Source: Candidatus Nomurabacteria bacterium RIFCSPLOWO2_12_FULL_44_11
GTDB lineage: Bacteria; Patescibacteriota; Minisyncoccia; Phycocordibacterales; UBA9973
Reading direction: 5' to 3'
NCBI GenBank assembly: GCA_001787125.1
Contig: MFVU01000015.1
Location: forward strand, 19,992 to 54,566
DNA: 34,575 nucleotides
This document shows, piece by piece, positions 7,610 to 14,509 of the stretch (the first letter of the stretch is position 1; each line of letters opens with the position of its first letter). Under the pieces are notes generated by a model, which did not search any database, was not told where the DNA came from, and saw only the letters and a program-made list of their open reading frames with translations. The position numbers were made by a program, and so were the translations under genes.

Positions 7610-7628
7610 AACTGCCAAAAGTGCAGTT
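7610..7628 (-). terminator. Stem-loop at the tuf transcript start
   Basis: AACTGC (7628-7623) pairs with GCAGTT (7615-7610) around a 7-base loop, followed by a T-run. It lies at the predicted +1 of the tuf transcript, an odd place for a true terminator. It may protect the 5' end, attenuate, or stop transcription arriving from upstream. Confidence 0.5.
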
Positions 7629-7634
7629 ATTATT

Positions 7635-7662
7635 ATATTAGCAGATTACGAAACGTTGTCAA
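7635..7662 (-). promoter_or_regulatory. Promoter of the tuf-S10 gene run
   Basis: TTGACA (7662-7657) and TAATAT (7640-7635) are 16 bases apart. A second -10 reading, TATAAT with a 19-base spacer, is less likely. The predicted start near 7628 coincides with the first base of a stem-loop. Confidence 0.75.
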
Positions 7663-7669
7663 ATAGGGC

Positions 7670-8164
7670 TTATCTATCTTTAGCTCCTTCGTTTCGAATG
7701 ATTATGTCGGCCGCAGGACCACTTTTTTCATTTACTATAAATTCTTTTCCTGGCCGGTACACACCAATATAAAAATCAGCATAGGTGTCAATCTCTCCGG
7801 GAGCATTCGGGTTGGCTGTTAGTATAATATCTCGAATGTTTTCTCCTTTTCTTTGCTTTATACCTTCATGTATAGTTATCCATACTACTTGTATGCCAGG
7901 TCTTTTAGAAGCCCTAAAGACATGTATACTTTCAACATTTCTTAAAGTTAATTCAGATTGTATGGCAGATAAAAGAAAACTTTTACCTACTTCATGCCAG
8001 GAACCATTGATAATTACATAAACATCTCTTTTAAGAGATTCCATTAAATTCAAAATTCTTTCAACTGCAATTTTTACTCCTTCTTCAAAGGAATACTCGG
8101 GAATTTTAATATCTGGTGATTTTGGTTTTGGGTCTTCTCCCCCTGGTGTTTGTCCTATTGGCAT
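7670..8164 (-). CDS. Unknown protein with degenerate P-loop
   Basis: I do not recognise the function. The 164-residue product has a Pro-rich N-terminus, a helix, then VYVIINGSWHEVGKSF (about 48-63), which resembles a Walker A motif of the uridine-kinase/AAA type but with Ser in place of the first Gly. It is followed by alternating strands (SIHVFRA, IQVVWITIH) as in a P-loop fold. The ATG at 8164 is chosen because TATAAT lies exactly 6 bases upstream, predicting a leaderless mRNA; a TTG at 8191 would overlap the preceding gene. It is the last gene before the tuf promoter. A nucleotide kinase-like role is only a guess. Confidence 0.7.
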   Translation of the reverse strand: MPIGQTPGGEDPKPKSPDIKIPEYSFEEGVKIAVERILNLMESLKRDVYVIINGSWHEVGKSFLLSAIQSELTLRNVESIHVFRASKRPGIQVVWITIHEGIKQRKGENIRDIILTANPNAPGEIDTYADFYIGVYRPGKEFIVNEKSGPAADIIIRNEGAKDR

Positions 8165-8171
8165 AAATGTA

Positions 8172-8546
8172 TTATAAATTATGCCAATCAATATCAGTGG
8201 GCTTTATCTTTGGTAATCCTGTGCCACCCTCGAGATTTTTCCCTCCTGTTGTTACGTAGTCCTCTATAATCCTACAGGCTTTACCGAAAAGAACCATATC
8301 TATGGACCCATCTTGTACCTGTATTCTCTGGGTAAGGGCTGTTGTATCTACTGTACCAGTACTTGCTAGCTCTTCAGTAATCAGTGCTTTATAGGTTTCT
8401 TTTAACTGACTTTGTGGTGTAAGATTTGGATTAGTCAATCTTTTTCTATATTCCACAGCTTTTGCAACTATAGCTTCCCTGCCTTCGATAAGAACAATTT
8501 TAGCCGGAACTTGTTTTATGTTTGTTGGTTCTCTTTCTTGTTTCAT
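8172..8546 (-). CDS. Hypothetical protein
   Basis: A 124-residue, mostly helical soluble protein with no motif I recognise. There are no Cys pairs, membrane segments or P-loop. Composition resembles neighbouring genes. The ATG at 8546 is 4 bases before the pyrF stop. The hexamer TATAAG lies exactly 6 bases upstream of the ATG, the leaderless layout seen elsewhere here, although cotranscription with pyrF is equally possible. Its 3' end lies just beyond the start of the P-loop-like gene, so the two may act together. Confidence 0.65.
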   Translation of the reverse strand: MKQEREPTNIKQVPAKIVLIEGREAIVAKAVEYRKRLTNPNLTPQSQLKETYKALITEELASTGTVDTTALTQRIQVQDGSIDMVLFGKACRIIEDYVTTGGKNLEGGTGLPKIKPTDIDWHNL

Positions 8547-8549
8547 AAA

Positions 8550-9356
8550 TTACTTATATTTCCTTATCTCCTCACAAAGTTTTTGGGCTTCGGCTTTTGG
8601 ATCAGCGGAGAAAATTATGCCACGAGAGGAATTGATGATGAGCCCGAGGCCCGCTGAATTAAGCCCTGCTTTAACTATTGCTTCAACTGATCCGCCCTGA
8701 GCACCCACACCCGGCACAAGAAAAGTCATGCCACCAGTTATTTCACGGATCTTTTTCATTTCTTCTGGATACGTGGCACCTACGACAAGCATGCAGTTAT
8801 TATTTTTATTCCAAATTTTCGAGACCCGCTCTGCAATGACTTCCCAGAGCGACACTTGTCGACCTGCGAGGTCGACAAGTTGATCCTGCAGTTCTCCAGC
8901 TCCTGGATTTGATGTTCTACATAAAATAATACTACCTTTATCTTTCCTGTCTAAAAATGGCTGGACCGCTTCCTGCCCCAGATACGGATTTACTGTAACG
9001 GCATCGAAGCCGAGCCAATCAAAAAGTGAAATAACGTAACCTTCATTAGTGTTGCCTATGTCCGCACGCTTAGCGTCGCAAATAGTAAAAATTTTCGGGT
9101 GATTCTTTTGCAAATACTCCATGGTCATTTTGAGTTCCCGGATGCCTTGGTCGCCGCGAGCTTCATAGAAAGCAATATTTAATTTAAAAGCGGCAGCATA
9201 CTCATGCGTCTGCTCGATAATCCATTTATTGAATTCAAACTGCGGAGTATGATTCTGCTTGAATTTCTCCGAAATTTTCTCGAAATCTGAATCCAGCCCA
9301 ACGCATAGTAGCGAATTTATTTCTTTGGCTCTTTTGTTGTATTTATCTATTATCAT
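8550..9356 (-). CDS. pyrF: Orotidine 5'-phosphate decarboxylase
   Basis: PyrF converts OMP to UMP, the last step of de novo pyrimidine synthesis. The 268-residue TIM-barrel product has the catalytic DxKRxD motif in DAKRADIGNT (D94, K96, D99), the phosphate-loop region TSNPGAGELQ and the VPGVGAQGGS block, matching the longer (type 2) PyrF subfamily. It follows pyrE by 27 bases that contain a perfect dyad. A perfect 10-bp inverted repeat (8855-8879) lies within the coding sequence at QLVDLAGRQV, near a variable surface loop, and may be an in-frame insert. Confidence 0.95.
   Translation of the reverse strand: MIIDKYNKRAKEINSLLCVGLDSDFEKISEKFKQNHTPQFEFNKWIIEQTHEYAAAFKLNIAFYEARGDQGIRELKMTMEYLQKNHPKIFTICDAKRADIGNTNEGYVISLFDWLGFDAVTVNPYLGQEAVQPFLDRKDKGSIILCRTSNPGAGELQDQLVDLAGRQVSLWEVIAERVSKIWNKNNNCMLVVGATYPEEMKKIREITGGMTFLVPGVGAQGGSVEAIVKAGLNSAGLGLIINSSRGIIFSADPKAEAQKLCEEIRKYK
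8855..8879. repeat. Inverted repeat inside pyrF
   Basis: CTTGTCGACC (8855-8864) and GGTCGACAAG (8870-8879) are perfect inverted copies around a 5-base centre. The repeat lies in the coding sequence, in frame. Confidence 0.7.
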
Positions 9357-9363
9357 TATTTTT

Positions 9364-9383
9364 ATACGTATATGTATACGTAT
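9364..9383. promoter_or_regulatory. Perfect dyad between pyrE and pyrF
   Basis: ATACGTATA-TG-TATACGTAT is a 20-base dyad filling most of the pyrE-pyrF gap. It has no T-run, so it does not look like a terminator. It could be an operator, an mRNA processing hairpin or simply a repeat. Confidence 0.5.
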
Positions 9384-10004
9384 TTATTTTTTCAACTCCA
9401 AAAACTTCTTCCCATGACCAAGCGTAGTATTTATCGGAACTCCCTTTTTACATAAAGGGCACTCCTCTGCAGTATAAGTTGTAACGGGTAATTCCGAAAG
9501 AGAATCGAATGGAATTCCTAAAACTTTTGCATTTATTTTTTCAGGATCTTTGTTCACCATAACACAAACTCCTATAACTTTTCCGCCGGCCTGTTCTACC
9601 GACCTAGCTACTTTTATAACTGATCCACCAGTTTGGGTAGAATCTTCTAACACTAATACTTTTTTACCTTTAACATATTCGTCGTATCCTCGTTTAAATA
9701 TTTGGTCGTTTTCCGAAGTTTTTTCCGTAAATACGCTCAAAACTTCTTTGCCCGTAAATTTAGTTAAATGGTAGGCAGTCCATTGTGAAAAAGGGATACC
9801 TGCTACGGCGGGCGAGACCACAACTTCCACTCCTTTATCTTTATACTTTTCGGCAAAGAGTTTACAAATCCCTGACACCGATTCAGTATGCGGAAGTAAT
9901 GCATCCTTATTAACATAAGTATCAAAATGAAGCCCAGAGGTTCCGACAAAGTGACTATCGGTTATTATCGCACCAACCTTCTTTAATATAGAAATAATAT
10001 CCAT
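9384..10004 (-). CDS. pyrE: Orotate phosphoribosyltransferase
   Basis: PyrE joins orotate and PRPP to make OMP. The 206-residue product has the PRPP-binding motif VLVLEDSTQTGGS (116-128; the usual form is VLVVEDVxTTGGS), preceded by the catalytic-loop region QIFKRGYDEYVKGKK. The C-terminus carries a CPLCKKGVPINTTLGHGKKFL-type segment with two Cys, as in longer PyrE forms. It lies between pyrD (5 bases upstream) and pyrF, forming a three-step run from dihydroorotate to UMP. Confidence 0.93.
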   Translation of the reverse strand: MDIISILKKVGAIITDSHFVGTSGLHFDTYVNKDALLPHTESVSGICKLFAEKYKDKGVEVVVSPAVAGIPFSQWTAYHLTKFTGKEVLSVFTEKTSENDQIFKRGYDEYVKGKKVLVLEDSTQTGGSVIKVARSVEQAGGKVIGVCVMVNKDPEKINAKVLGIPFDSLSELPVTTYTAEECPLCKKGVPINTTLGHGKKFLELKK

Positions 10005-10009
10005 TGTCT

Positions 10010-11077
10010 TTATCTTAACCTCTCTTTAATCTCTTTCGCAAGGTAGGGGTTCCACATCGCTCCAATCGCCGACATAACAATATCGGCTCCAGCATTTCGG
10101 TATTCGAAAAAGTCATCGGCGTTTGTCACTCCTCCGACCCCGATGATAGTGTATCTATAGCCGAACTCCTCCCGAAATTTTTTTAATTTCTTGGTCATCT
10201 CGAGCCCAGCCCATTTAATCGGTGAACCACAGGTCCCGCTAGTAACTCTTCCACCAGTTAAAGCGGGCTTGCCCTCATCGTCAATAATTTTAGCGGGCAT
10301 TGTATTGATTGCCGAAATCGCTTGGACCATGGGCGCTACCGCTTCGACGAATTTCCTCAGGTGCTCGGTGTCTGGAAAATAAGAAATTTTTATAATTATA
10401 GGGGTGTCGCCTATTTCATTTCGAACTGCTTCGACGACTATCTTTGAGCGCTCAACATCTAAACACAATAAATTGTTTATACCTTCATTCGGGCAAGCCA
10501 GGTTAAGCTCAATAATTTTTACTTCGGTTTCTTTCATCAATTTCGCTATTAATATAAAATCTTTTAGATAAAGTTCGAAGCCACCAACCTTCGGGAGGGT
10601 GCCTTGAATTCCACCCACCACAATTTGTCCTTTTTTGGCATATGAGATAGAATCGCGTAAATCTGCTTGCCAAAAACTCGGGTCCATTGATGGTATGCCG
10701 AAAGAGTTTGTAGTCGAGAGCGGTTCGGTAAAAGATTTCGCTATTTTCACTCCCTTCGAAGCGAGCTCTAAAGTCATATCTCCTACTACTTCTAGTGGAG
10801 CAATGTTAGGCAAAGGGTGACAAGGATGCATGTGAGCTCTGGTGTCCTTGTATTCCACAATATCGAATCCCTTATCTAGAGCAGCTTTCACAAAATTACC
10901 ATTTATCAATGGCCCGTTTGCAATCCCAAATGGTGAATTTACTTTAAAACCCAGAAAATCGTAGGTTTTTTTAGAGCTATTCTCTATAACAACCCCATCT
11001 GCAAAGGCGCCAAATGGCCCCTCCTTAAAGTTCTCCTCATAAGTTTTATTGGGGTCGTAGAATGGTTCGTGAAGCAT
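10010..11077 (-). CDS. pyrD: Dihydroorotate dehydrogenase
   Basis: PyrD oxidises dihydroorotate to orotate with FMN. The 355-residue TIM barrel has the active-site loop ELNLACPN (190-197) with Cys195 as the likely base, which points to a class 1 soluble enzyme rather than the quinone-linked Ser type. Other family blocks are NSFGIPS (124-130), INTMPAKIID, and the FMN phosphate site IGVGGVTNADDFFEYRNAGAD. No N-terminal membrane segment is seen. It starts the pyrD-E-F run and follows the DedA gene by 21 bases. The electron acceptor cannot be told from this sequence. Confidence 0.9.
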   Translation of the reverse strand: MLHEPFYDPNKTYEENFKEGPFGAFADGVVIENSSKKTYDFLGFKVNSPFGIANGPLINGNFVKAALDKGFDIVEYKDTRAHMHPCHPLPNIAPLEVVGDMTLELASKGVKIAKSFTEPLSTTNSFGIPSMDPSFWQADLRDSISYAKKGQIVVGGIQGTLPKVGGFELYLKDFILIAKLMKETEVKIIELNLACPNEGINNLLCLDVERSKIVVEAVRNEIGDTPIIIKISYFPDTEHLRKFVEAVAPMVQAISAINTMPAKIIDDEGKPALTGGRVTSGTCGSPIKWAGLEMTKKLKKFREEFGYRYTIIGVGGVTNADDFFEYRNAGADIVMSAIGAMWNPYLAKEIKERLR

Positions 11078-11098
11078 TCTATTTATACTAACAGAAAA

Positions 11099-11791
11099 CT
11101 AAGGAATATTCACTGGGGACTCTTTGAAGCTATGGCGAAACATAAAGTATACAAAAATTGCGCCCACTAAAATGAGAATGTTGACATGATTAAGAAGAAT
11201 GGAGCCAAAATGATAAAACAAAATGGTCCATAAAGTGTTCCAAATAGTTATTGAGATTAAAGAATAGAGCGCGAATTTTAAAAATGAAAGATGGAGTATT
11301 CCCGCCGCGGTAGCGGCAAGTGCGCCGAAGTTAGGATGAACATAGGTGGTAAAAAGTATTTTAAGCCCCTTCTCGCCTATTTTCGTTTGCACTTTTTCCA
11401 AAGGCGCTCGCAAGCCAAATTTTAAGAGCACATGATACCAGCCAAATCTGCCTAAGACATAATTAAAAATTGCGGTAAGAAAAAATCCAAAGATGACTAG
11501 AAGAAGCATAAAAGGGACATCAAGCCCCGCCTCGCGCGCAATCACCACGCCCAGGGCCACCACAATTGAACCCGGGAAATACCAATTTATCAGTAACAGC
11601 CCTTCACCGATGGCGCCCAAGAGAACCACCCAGTAGCCGTATTTTTCATAGTAAACCGTGGTGAATTTTATTATTTCTTCGGGCTTAGGCAGGCCCAGGA
11701 GGTTGTAGGTAAATAAAAATATTAGATACGCGGCGACAATTACAAGTAAAACTCCAATGTAACGAAAAAATTTCTTCCACTGCTCTGTCAT
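11099..11791 (-). CDS. DedA/VTT-family membrane protein
   Basis: A 230-residue polytopic membrane protein of the DedA (SNARE-associated/VTT) family, whose members act in lipid flipping and envelope homeostasis. Hydrophobic segments lie near residues 10-30, 50-85, 90-110, 150-175 and 195-215. The characteristic loop with an acidic residue and Pro/Gly is seen in GEGLLLINWYFPGSIVVALGVV. The ATG at 11791 is preferred to a TTG 6 bases upstream; neither has a Shine-Dalgarno. It reads into pyrD after 21 bases. Specific substrate is unknown. Confidence 0.8.
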   Translation of the reverse strand: MTEQWKKFFRYIGVLLVIVAAYLIFLFTYNLLGLPKPEEIIKFTTVYYEKYGYWVVLLGAIGEGLLLINWYFPGSIVVALGVVIAREAGLDVPFMLLLVIFGFFLTAIFNYVLGRFGWYHVLLKFGLRAPLEKVQTKIGEKGLKILFTTYVHPNFGALAATAAGILHLSFLKFALYSLISITIWNTLWTILFYHFGSILLNHVNILILVGAIFVYFMFRHSFKESPVNIP

Positions 11792-11810
11792 CAACAAAGT
11801 TTAGCATAAA

Positions 11811-11850
11811 ACGAAACGCCGGAGAGCGCGAAGCCCCCCGGACGGTGTGT
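11811..11850 (-). terminator. Possible terminator after the 11853 gene
   Basis: A GC-rich imperfect stem around GGGC-TTCGC-GCTC with outer CCGG/CCGG, followed on the minus strand by a short T-rich stretch (TTTCGTTTT). It lies between the unknown gene and the DedA gene. The stem is imperfect, so this is a weak call. Confidence 0.4.
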
Positions 11851-11852
11851 GA

Positions 11853-12182
11853 TTACTGGCAAGCACGTCTATCGTACTCGTAGCTCGCGCGAGCGGCAGC
11901 GAGAATCAACCGGCGGTGATATCCCCGCTCAGATTGATTGCGTCCGCCAAGCCGACCGATCGCGCTTTCGAGGATATCATCGGAGATCTGGCCACTAAGC
12001 GCCCAGCCCCGATCATGGATAATCCACCCGCCCTTGCTTTTGACCCACGAAGCTCGTTTGACTCCGAGGGAATCAAAAACGTAATGCCCTTCCGAGGCCG
12101 CGTTAAGGGCAGAAGCTAGGGCGTGAGCCGCAGCATCTTCAGCCAGAGAACCAGCCATCTTGCGAAAATCAACTTCAGTCAA
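11853..12182 (-). CDS. Hypothetical protein, GC-rich, TTG start
   Basis: I do not recognise this 109-residue protein. It is Ala-rich and helical with a central GGWIIHDRGWALSG segment. It starts at TTG (12182), supported by a strong Shine-Dalgarno AGGAGAGG just 4 bases upstream, unlike most genes here; an ATG 8 codons in is the alternative. Its base composition is visibly richer in G+C than its neighbours. Both features hint at a recently acquired gene. No membrane segment or known motif. Confidence 0.65.
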   Translation of the reverse strand: MTEVDFRKMAGSLAEDAAAHALASALNAASEGHYVFDSLGVKRASWVKSKGGWIIHDRGWALSGQISDDILESAIGRLGGRNQSERGYHRRLILAAARASYEYDRRACQ

Positions 12183-12235
12183 GGTACCTCTCCTCGCCCA
12201 CTTTATATCACACTTTGTGAAAATTACAATAAGGA

Positions 12236-12721
12236 TTACTCTGTAAGTCTAATTTCTTTTCTGTCTTTCCATTCGGGCCAATGAGAAATTATTTTTTCGG
12301 CTTGCGCTTTAGTGGATCTCAGAAAAAAACGAATGAGCTTTGTTGCTTCCTCAGGTAAAATCTCTACCGCAGATGGAAAATGCTCCCAAAGTTCTGAGGC
12401 CATGGTTTTGTTATGACTTACACCAGCATTATCCTCCCAAGTAAGCATGTGGGCTTCCCAGATTTGCCCGGCGAGACCGGTGAGGTAAATGTCAATAGAC
12501 GGATGGCCTTCGGTAACCAAATCGACAAAGAATTTTTCCTCGGCTTCCGTTAGGTTCGGTACTTCGCCTGGTCTAAGTTCGGAAAGTTTCTGCGGTAAAC
12601 CGGGGGCCCTCGTCGCCATGAAATCGATAAATTCCTGGCCGAGCCAGCGCAGATTAAAAAAAATCTCTCTCTTTGGAGCAAGGAGCTTATCCCCTGGACC
12701 TCCTGGAACGCCGGGATTCAT
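12236..12721 (-). CDS. Hypothetical protein
   Basis: A 161-residue soluble protein I do not recognise. The N-terminus is Gly/Pro-rich (MNPGVPGGPGDK) and the rest is helical with many Trp, Glu and Phe. No Cys motif or membrane segment. The ATG lies 3 bases after the patatin-like gene's stop; a TATAAT overlaps that stop 7 bases upstream of the ATG, so it may have a (nearly) leaderless mRNA of its own or be cotranscribed with the lipase-like gene. Confidence 0.65.
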   Translation of the reverse strand: MNPGVPGGPGDKLLAPKREIFFNLRWLGQEFIDFMATRAPGLPQKLSELRPGEVPNLTEAEEKFFVDLVTEGHPSIDIYLTGLAGQIWEAHMLTWEDNAGVSHNKTMASELWEHFPSAVEILPEEATKLIRFFLRSTKAQAEKIISHWPEWKDRKEIRLTE

Positions 12722-12724
12722 ATG

Positions 12725-13444
12725 TTATATTATAGCTCTCTTTTCTAAAAAATTCTCGGCATCAATTTCACCTTGCTTGATAGTTTTTTTGATTCTCTCT
12801 TTATTGGTATCCAAGCTATTTAGAAGCGGCATCCGGCTCGGTTCCAAAATTTCCCTCAGACCGTAAATTTGGTTGAAATATTTATTGGAAATAACCCCGA
12901 TAACTTCATCGTAAGCTTTTAATTCCTCTTGCAGAATATTTCTAAATTTTCTGACTGGAGTCATGCGACCGTCTACATATCGCCGACCGCCTATAAAAAC
13001 TTTCTTAGGGTAAAGAAGAGGCAAGGCACATGCGGCACGCATGAGATCGAAAATATTATTTTGTTTCAAGTCCATCAGTATCGGCTCCTTGGTTTCCCAG
13101 TCAGTGATAAAAGTATACAAATTGGCTTTCGAGTTCTCCATCGCTCTAATATTCAAGCGTGTTTTTAAAATATTAATCAAGTAATCTAAATCGAGGATTG
13201 GTTTTTTACGAAGTGGATTCAGGAAATTTATTAGTTTTCTGCCGGAGCTGTATTCTACCCACACTTCTTCAAGTTCCTCCATCTGGTTCGTGACAAAGGG
13301 CACTTGCTCAAATATTCCCACGGAAGTGGAAAAAATAGTGTCAAAATATTCTTTCCCCAATTCTCTTTCAAAAACTTTAAGCACTCCCACAAAATAAGCC
13401 CCGCGCATCGTCCCGCCCTGGATAATTAATGCTCTTTTAGGCAT
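12725..13444 (-). CDS. Patatin-like phospholipase, variant nucleophile motif
   Basis: Patatin-like proteins are Ser-Asp dyad lipid acyl hydrolases. The 239-residue product has the oxyanion motif GGTMRG (10-15), a nucleophile elbow FSTSVG with Ser41, and a DG motif at D158 (YVDGRM). The first Gly of the usual GxSxG is Ser here, so activity is plausible but not assured. I start at the ATG at 13444 (MPKRALIIQGG), which overlaps the upstream stop by 8 bases; a TTG start at 13453 is less likely. The overlap with a prenyl-synthase-like gene suggests a lipid-related pair. Confidence 0.8.
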   Translation of the reverse strand: MPKRALIIQGGTMRGAYFVGVLKVFERELGKEYFDTIFSTSVGIFEQVPFVTNQMEELEEVWVEYSSGRKLINFLNPLRKKPILDLDYLINILKTRLNIRAMENSKANLYTFITDWETKEPILMDLKQNNIFDLMRAACALPLLYPKKVFIGGRRYVDGRMTPVRKFRNILQEELKAYDEVIGVISNKYFNQIYGLREILEPSRMPLLNSLDTNKERIKKTIKQGEIDAENFLEKRAII

Positions 13445-14381
13445 GACGATCAAAGACCCTTTTTAAATTTCCTTGCGCCACATCAGCCATGAATGCTTTG
13501 GCTTTAGCCTCAAACGCTAACTTGAGAGCTACGTCTATAAGCACCTGAAGGTGAATATCCTTTTTTCTCTTTTGATATTCTTCTATTAAAGTAAGTCCTT
13601 TTTTTGCCTGCTCCTTGCACCATTGTAAAACACCTGGGTGATTTTTATATTTCCGCGACTTTAAAGTATCTATTGTGATATCTAATCTCTCACAATCCTC
13701 TGCTGAAATGTTTACCAATCCAGCTTTCAAATCCTCTTTGAGGTCTCGAAGATTATAGTAAATTCGATCGGCTTCACCAAGTGGTTGAATGGCACTAAAA
13801 TGCTCTGGGGACTCTCCGCACGCTTTCAATGCCCCTCCAATAACTCCTCTAATATCTAATTTATAGAAGTGATCATAGAGTTCTTGCCCGCTAAAAATTT
13901 GGTGAGTACCTTTGCGTTTTGCGTCAAAAAGTAAGGATTCTAAAATATCTACAGTCTCTTCGCTGATATCGAAGCCTGCTTCCTTTGCTAATTTAAAACA
14001 AAGTTTAAATAATTCGTCTACTTTATCCTTTGGTAACCCTCGTGCTGTTAGATTATCAATTTTTTGTTGTACGTAATCCGCGGAACTTGCATAACCATCC
14101 GGTAAAGGAACATCCCCATCCGCCACATCATCAACGAAACGCATAGCGATGTAATAATTTTCCATAAGATGACTTCGTTCAAAAGAACCGGAAAGCCTTC
14201 GAAGAATTCTAATGCCGAGAATAAACCATTTGTATTCTGGTTTTCCTCGTTCTAGCATTTGGTTGAAGACGTCTTCGCGAACAGAAGCAAATTCAGCAAC
14301 TTCTGAATTTAATTGAGAAATACGTTCTTTCTTGGCATGTTCAGCTGCGAGCGTTTCTAGGCTCTTAATTTTCATAACCAT
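13437..14381 (-). CDS. Squalene/phytoene synthase-like protein
   Basis: A 314-residue all-helical protein with the two acidic motifs of head-to-head prenyl synthases: RFVDDVADGD (81-90) and NLRDLKEDL (210-218), the latter very like the NxxRDxxED of squalene and phytoene synthases. These enzymes condense two prenyl diphosphates in the Mg-bound active site. Conservation outside the motifs looks low, so the substrate is open and a non-catalytic role is possible. No other carotenoid or hopanoid gene is in the window. The start is ATG at 14381 or at 14375. It overlaps the patatin-like gene. Confidence 0.7.
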   Translation of the reverse strand: MVMKIKSLETLAAEHAKKERISQLNSEVAEFASVREDVFNQMLERGKPEYKWFILGIRILRRLSGSFERSHLMENYYIAMRFVDDVADGDVPLPDGYASSADYVQQKIDNLTARGLPKDKVDELFKLCFKLAKEAGFDISEETVDILESLLFDAKRKGTHQIFSGQELYDHFYKLDIRGVIGGALKACGESPEHFSAIQPLGEADRIYYNLRDLKEDLKAGLVNISAEDCERLDITIDTLKSRKYKNHPGVLQWCKEQAKKGLTLIEEYQKRKKDIHLQVLIDVALKLAFEAKAKAFMADVAQGNLKRVFDRHA

Positions 14382-14402
14382 ATTCTACTAGTAAGTACCA
14401 GT

Positions 14403-14423
14403 AAAAACCACCCTTTCGGGTGG
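14403..14423 (-). terminator. Terminator after fusA
   Basis: CCACCC-GAAA-GGGTGG followed by TTTTT on the minus strand. It lies just after the second EF-G tail. T-runs on both sides make it potentially bidirectional, but the only genes ending here are on the minus strand. Confidence 0.8.
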
Positions 14424-14428
14424 CTTTT

Positions 14429-14509
14429 TTATTTTCTCGCTGCAATGATGGTTTCCGCCACCCCAGAACCAAAGCCTTCGGCTTGGTACAGGGCAGGCGT
14501 TATTCGGCA
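14429..14509 (-). pseudogene. Second in-frame copy of the EF-G C-terminus
   Basis: Directly after the fusA stop, in the same frame, 27 codons end in GTG GCG GAA ACC ATC ATT and on to TAA, spelling [10 protein letters not shown]-stop, the same ten residues as the real EF-G C-terminus. Nine of the ten codons differ, mostly at third positions, so the copy is not a recent duplication. Between the two lies a palindrome-bearing stretch (ACCAAAGCCTTCGGCTTGGT, 14468-14487). It looks like the remnant 3' end of a divergent fusA left after recombination, but a read-through extension cannot be excluded. Confidence 0.7.
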
